Assembly (NCBI RefSeq): GCF_003932505.1
Contig: NZ_QZMU01000001.1
Location: 2,170,001 to 2,234,000, forward strand
DNA from: Thiohalobacter thiocyanaticus
GTDB taxonomy: Bacteria > Pseudomonadota > Gammaproteobacteria > Thiohalobacterales > Thiohalobacteraceae
Length of the DNA stretch: 64,000 nucleotides
Direction: 5' to 3'
The notes under the pieces were generated by a model. It did no database searches, was not told the DNA's origin, and saw only the letters and a program-made list of their open reading frames with translations. This document shows, one piece after another, positions 61,099 to 64,000 of the stretch. Position numbers and translations under genes: made by a program. Position 1 is the stretch's first letter; every line of letters begins with the position of its first letter.

Positions 61099-64000
61099 GG
61101 CTTCGCCGTAGCGTTGATAGAGAATGGGCAGCAGTACCAGGGTAAGCAGGGTGGAGGTGGCCAGGCCGCCGATCACCACGATGGCGAGCGGACGCTGGAT
61201 CTCCGAGCCCGGGCCGCTGGCGAACAGCAGCGGCACCAGGCCGAAGGCGGCGATGGTCGCGGTCATCAGCACCGGCCGCAGCCGTCGCAGTGCGCCCTGG
61301 ACCACCACCTCGGTCATGACCATGCCACGGGCGCGCAGCTGGTTGAAGTAGGTGAGCATCACCACGCCGTTCAGCACTGCGATGCCGAGCAGGGCGATGA
61401 AACCGACCGAGGCCGGCACTGACAGGTATTCCCCCGACAGCCACAGCGCGACCACGCCGCCGATCAGGGCGAATGGGACGTTGGACAGCACCAGCACGGC
61501 CTGGCGCACCGAGCCGAAGGTGGAGAACAGCAGCAGAAAGATCAGTCCCAGGGATACCGGCACCACCAGCCCCAGTCGGGCGGCGGCGCGCTGCTGGTTC
61601 TCGAACTGGCCGCCCCATTCGACGTAATATCCGGTGGGCAGATCCACCTGGTCGGTCACCGCCTGGCGGGCGGCAGTGACGAAGCCGACCAGGTCTCGGC
61701 CGCTGACATTGCTACGCACCACCACGAAGCGCTGGCCGCGTTCGCGGGCCACCGACACCACGCCCTCCACCCGTTCGATCGAGGCCAGCGAGGACAGCGG
61801 TACCAGCCGGCCGTCGGGCAGGGCGACCTGCTGTTCGGCAAACTGCGCCGGCGAGTCGCGCAGGCTTTCCGGTCCGCGTAGCAGCAGCGGCGTGCGCTGG
61901 ATGCCCTCCTGCACGATCCCCAGGCGGCGGCCCTCGATCTGGGCGCGCAGCAGGGTCTCGAGGCGGTCAGCGTCCAGGCCCAGCCGGCCGGCGGCGACCC
62001 GGTCGATGACCAGGCGCAGGTACTGCATGCCGTCGTTGCGGCTGGTGAAGACATCCGAGCTGCCTTCGACCGTCTCCAGCACGGCGGCGATTTCCTCCGC
62101 CTTCCGGTTGAGCAGGTCGAGATCGCTGCCGTAGAGCTTGACCGCCACATCGCCGCGCACGCCGGTCAGCATCTCGGAGACGCGCATCTCGATCGGCTGG
62201 GTGAAGCCGTAGTTCACACCGGGAATGCGATCCAGGACAGTACGGATTTTGTCCTTCAGCGCGCCCTTGCCTGCGACCGTCCATTGCTCGCGCGGCTTGA
62301 GCACCAGGAAACTGTCGGTTTCGTTCAGGCCCATCGGGTCCATGCCGATCTCGTCGGAGCCGGCGCGGGCAACGATGCGCTCCACCTCCGGGACTTCCTT
62401 CAGGATCGCACGCTGCACACGGCGGTCGAGTTCGGCCGACTGTTCCAGGGTGATCGAGGGCAGCTTCTCCAGCTGCACAATCATGTCGCCCTCGTCCATG
62501 GTGGGCATGAAGGTCTTGCCGATCTGGGTATAGAGCGCGGCGGCACCCAAAAACAGCGCTACGGCGGTGATTATGACCGTTCTGCTGTGGCTCAATGCCC
62601 AGCCCAGCAATGGCTTGTACAACGACTGCAGCTTGCGTGGCAGCCAGGGTTCCTGGTGGCTGACCTGCTTCAGCAGGAAGGAGGCCAGCACCGGGATCAC
62701 CGTCAGCGACAGCAGCAGCGAGCCGCCCAGAGCGAACACGATGGTCAGCGCCACCGGTGTGAACAGCTTGCCTTCCAGACCCTGCAGGGTCAGCAGCGGC
62801 AGAAACACGATGATGATGATGGCGATGCCGGAAGTCACCGGCACGGCCACCTCACGGGCGGCGCGGTAGATCAGGTGCAGCCGCGGCAGATTGCGCGCGC
62901 TTTTCTCGTCGGCCAGCTGGCTGACAATGTTCTCCACCACCACCACGGCGGCGTCGACCAGCATCCCGATGGCGATGGCCAGTCCGCCCAGGCTCATCAG
63001 GTTGGCCGACAGGTCGAACTGGCGCATCAGGATGAAGGTGATTAGCGCGGCCAGCGGCAGGACCAGTGCCACGGTGACGGCGGCGCGCAGGTTGCCGAGA
63101 AACAGCATCAGCAGCGCCAGCACCAGCACGATGGCCTCGACCAGCGCCTTGGATACGGTATGCACTGCGCGCTGCACCAGGTCGCCGCGGTCGTAGAAGA
63201 CCTTCACCTCGACGCCCTGGGGCAGGGCGCTTTGAATGTCCGCGAGCTTGGCGCGTACGCCCGCGACCACCTCGCGGGCATTGGCGCCGCGCAGGCCGAG
63301 TACCAGGCCCTGGACGGCCTCGCTGTCGCCGTTCTGGGTCACCGCGCCGTAGCGGGTCACGGCCCCGATGCGGACCTCGGCGACATCGGCGATCTGCACC
63401 GGCATGCCGTCGACGCTCTTGACCACGATGTCGCGCACATCGTCCAGGGAACGGATGCGGCCCTCGGCGCGCACCAGCAGCGCCTCCTCGCCGGCATTCA
63501 TGCGCCCGGCGCCGTCGTTGCGGTTGTTGGCCATGACGGCATCCGCGATGTCGCTGCCGGTCAGGCCGCGGGCGGCGAGCTTGTCCTGGTCGGGTACGAT
63601 CTCGAAGCTGCGTACGAAACCGCCCAGCGCATTGACGTCAGCTACGCCCGGGACGGTGCGCAGGGCCGGGCGCAGGGTCCAGTCGAGCAGATTGCGGCGC
63701 TCCATCAGCGACAGGTCGCCGCCCTCGATGGTGAACATGAACATCTCACCCAGTGGCGTGGTCATAGGTGCGATGCCGCCGCTGACGCTCTCGGGCAGAT
63801 CGCCCCAGATGGTGTTGAGGCGTTCGGCCACCTGTTGGCGGGCCCAGTAGATATCGGTTCCCTCTGCGAAATCCAGGGTGATGTCGGTCAGCGCGTACTT
63901 GGCCACCGAGCGCAGCATTACCTGGTCGGGGATGCCCAGTAATTCCACCTCGATTGGGGCGGTGATGCGGGCCTCGACCTCATCCGGGGTCATGCCGGGC
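61081..64000 (-). CDS. CusA/CzcA-family heavy-metal RND permease (5' end beyond window)
   Basis: Inner-membrane metal/proton antiporter. About 972 residues are visible; roughly 50-60 N-terminal residues including TM1 lie past base 64000. The periplasmic start PDEVEARITAPIEVELLGIP and TM4 AIAIGMLVDAAVVVVENIVS carry the proton-relay residues with an AIG-type rather than DFG-type motif, so the metal is not assignable by eye. The last residues STPSI and the TGA stop are encoded by the terminal repeat of the 268-bp element, so the native C-terminus has been replaced or trimmed. DUF3240 follows. Confidence 0.94.
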   Translation of the reverse strand, partial: PGMTPDEVEARITAPIEVELLGIPDQVMLRSVAKYALTDITLDFAEGTDIYWARQQVAERLNTIWGDLPESVSGGIAPMTTPLGEMFMFTIEGGDLSLMERRNLLDWTLRPALRTVPGVADVNALGGFVRSFEIVPDQDKLAARGLTGSDIADAVMANNRNDGAGRMNAGEEALLVRAEGRIRSLDDVRDIVVKSVDGMPVQIADVAEVRIGAVTRYGAVTQNGDSEAVQGLVLGLRGANAREVVAGVRAKLADIQSALPQGVEVKVFYDRGDLVQRAVHTVSKALVEAIVLVLALLMLFLGNLRAAVTVALVLPLAALITFILMRQFDLSANLMSLGGLAIAIGMLVDAAVVVVENIVSQLADEKSARNLPRLHLIYRAAREVAVPVTSGIAIIIIVFLPLLTLQGLEGKLFTPVALTIVFALGGSLLLSLTVIPVLASFLLKQVSHQEPWLPRKLQSLYKPLLGWALSHSRTVIITAVALFLGAAALYTQIGKTFMPTMDEGDMIVQLEKLPSITLEQSAELDRRVQRAILKEVPEVERIVARAGSDEIGMDPMGLNETDSFLVLKPREQWTVAGKGALKDKIRTVLDRIPGVNYGFTQPIEMRVSEMLTGVRGDVAVKLYGSDLDLLNRKAEEIAAVLETVEGSSDVFTSRNDGMQYLRLVIDRVAAGRLGLDADRLETLLRAQIEGRRLGIVQEGIQRTPLLLRGPESLRDSPAQFAEQQVALPDGRLVPLSSLASIERVEGVVSVARERGQRFVVVRSNVSGRDLVGFVTAARQAVTDQVDLPTGYYVEWGGQFENQQRAAARLGLVVPVSLGLIFLLLFSTFGSVRQAVLVLSNVPFALIGGVVALWLSGEYLSVPASVGFIALLGIAVLNGVVMLTYFNQLRARGMVMTEVVVQGALRRLRPVLMTATIAAFGLVPLLFASGPGSEIQRPLAIVVIGGLATSTLLTLVLLPILYQRYGEASTPSI

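Noticed and set aside
60860-61618. Long minus-strand frame running from the RND gene through the 268-bp element
   Set aside because: It is an out-of-frame shadow of the permease that continues into non-coding inverted-repeat sequence.

Overview
The window is GC-rich, dense bacterial chromosome. Its gene order points to a gammaproteobacterium, probably of the Chromatiales/Ectothiorhodospiraceae type (inference from synteny; no database search was possible). Recognisable conserved blocks are rpiA/ilvA, the zapA - 6S RNA - 5-formyl-THF cyclo-ligase locus with pepP and two ubiquinone hydroxylases, lgt-thyA-folA, the lptD-surA-pdxA-rsmA run with apaG-apaH nearby, and amgK-murU. The glycine cleavage P-protein is split into two subunits. 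No rRNA, tRNA, CRISPR array, prophage or transposase gene was seen.

Layout: 1-10 kb holds central metabolism, cell division and ubiquinone synthesis (rpiA, ilvA, EVE protein, fau, 6S RNA, zapA, pepP, ubiH, a second ubi hydroxylase). 10-14 kb holds a GGDEF/EAL protein and a secreted propeller-like protein. 14-20 kb is the glycine cleavage locus, led by a promoter, a tandem glycine riboswitch and a terminator-like hairpin, with a thiol peroxidase between gcvPA and gcvPB. 20-26 kb holds dgkA, a PfkB kinase, a MASE3-like GGDEF/EAL protein, and a tightly overlapped tusA-like/tetR/unknown operon with a palindromic candidate operator. 26-33 kb holds phnA-like, a DUF255 protein and an envelope-glycosylation-like operon (frameshifted GT2, VTT protein, ArnT-like transferase, MFS). 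33-37 kb holds rlmI, lgt, thyA, folA and a CRP-site-preceded secreted protein. 37-48 kb holds apaH, apaG, glk, pgl, small proteins with a universal stress protein, rsmA, pdxA, surA and lptD. 48-57 kb holds an RND pump, amgK (frameshifted), murU, a badly disrupted GCS2-like gene and a desuccinylase-like gene. 57-64 kb holds a 7TMR-DISM GGDEF protein, a GT-B-like protein and the 3' part of a heavy-metal RND operon.

The most unusual content is between the genes. About twenty intergenic gaps carry composite palindromes. Outer arms made of short-period arrays (9-nt CACGGAANN, GCAAAGGCG-like, or 7-nt GGCGTGA/GTGAGGA) face each other and usually enclose an unrelated inner palindrome (GTCATTGCGAGG type, GTCATCCCCGCGCAGGCGGGGATCCAG type, GTAGGTCGGGTT type, or a GC hairpin). 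Outer and inner modules are mixed freely. The arms lie tight against coding ends and in several genes supply the stop codon. One 268-bp element with 33-bp terminal inverted repeats supplies both the stop codon of a metal-pump gene and the Shine-Dalgarno of the next gene.

Three genes carry frame disruptions (29.25 kb, 53.46 kb and a cluster at 54.94-55.25 kb). The last looks like poor base calling as much as real decay, so all three should be treated as possible sequence errors.
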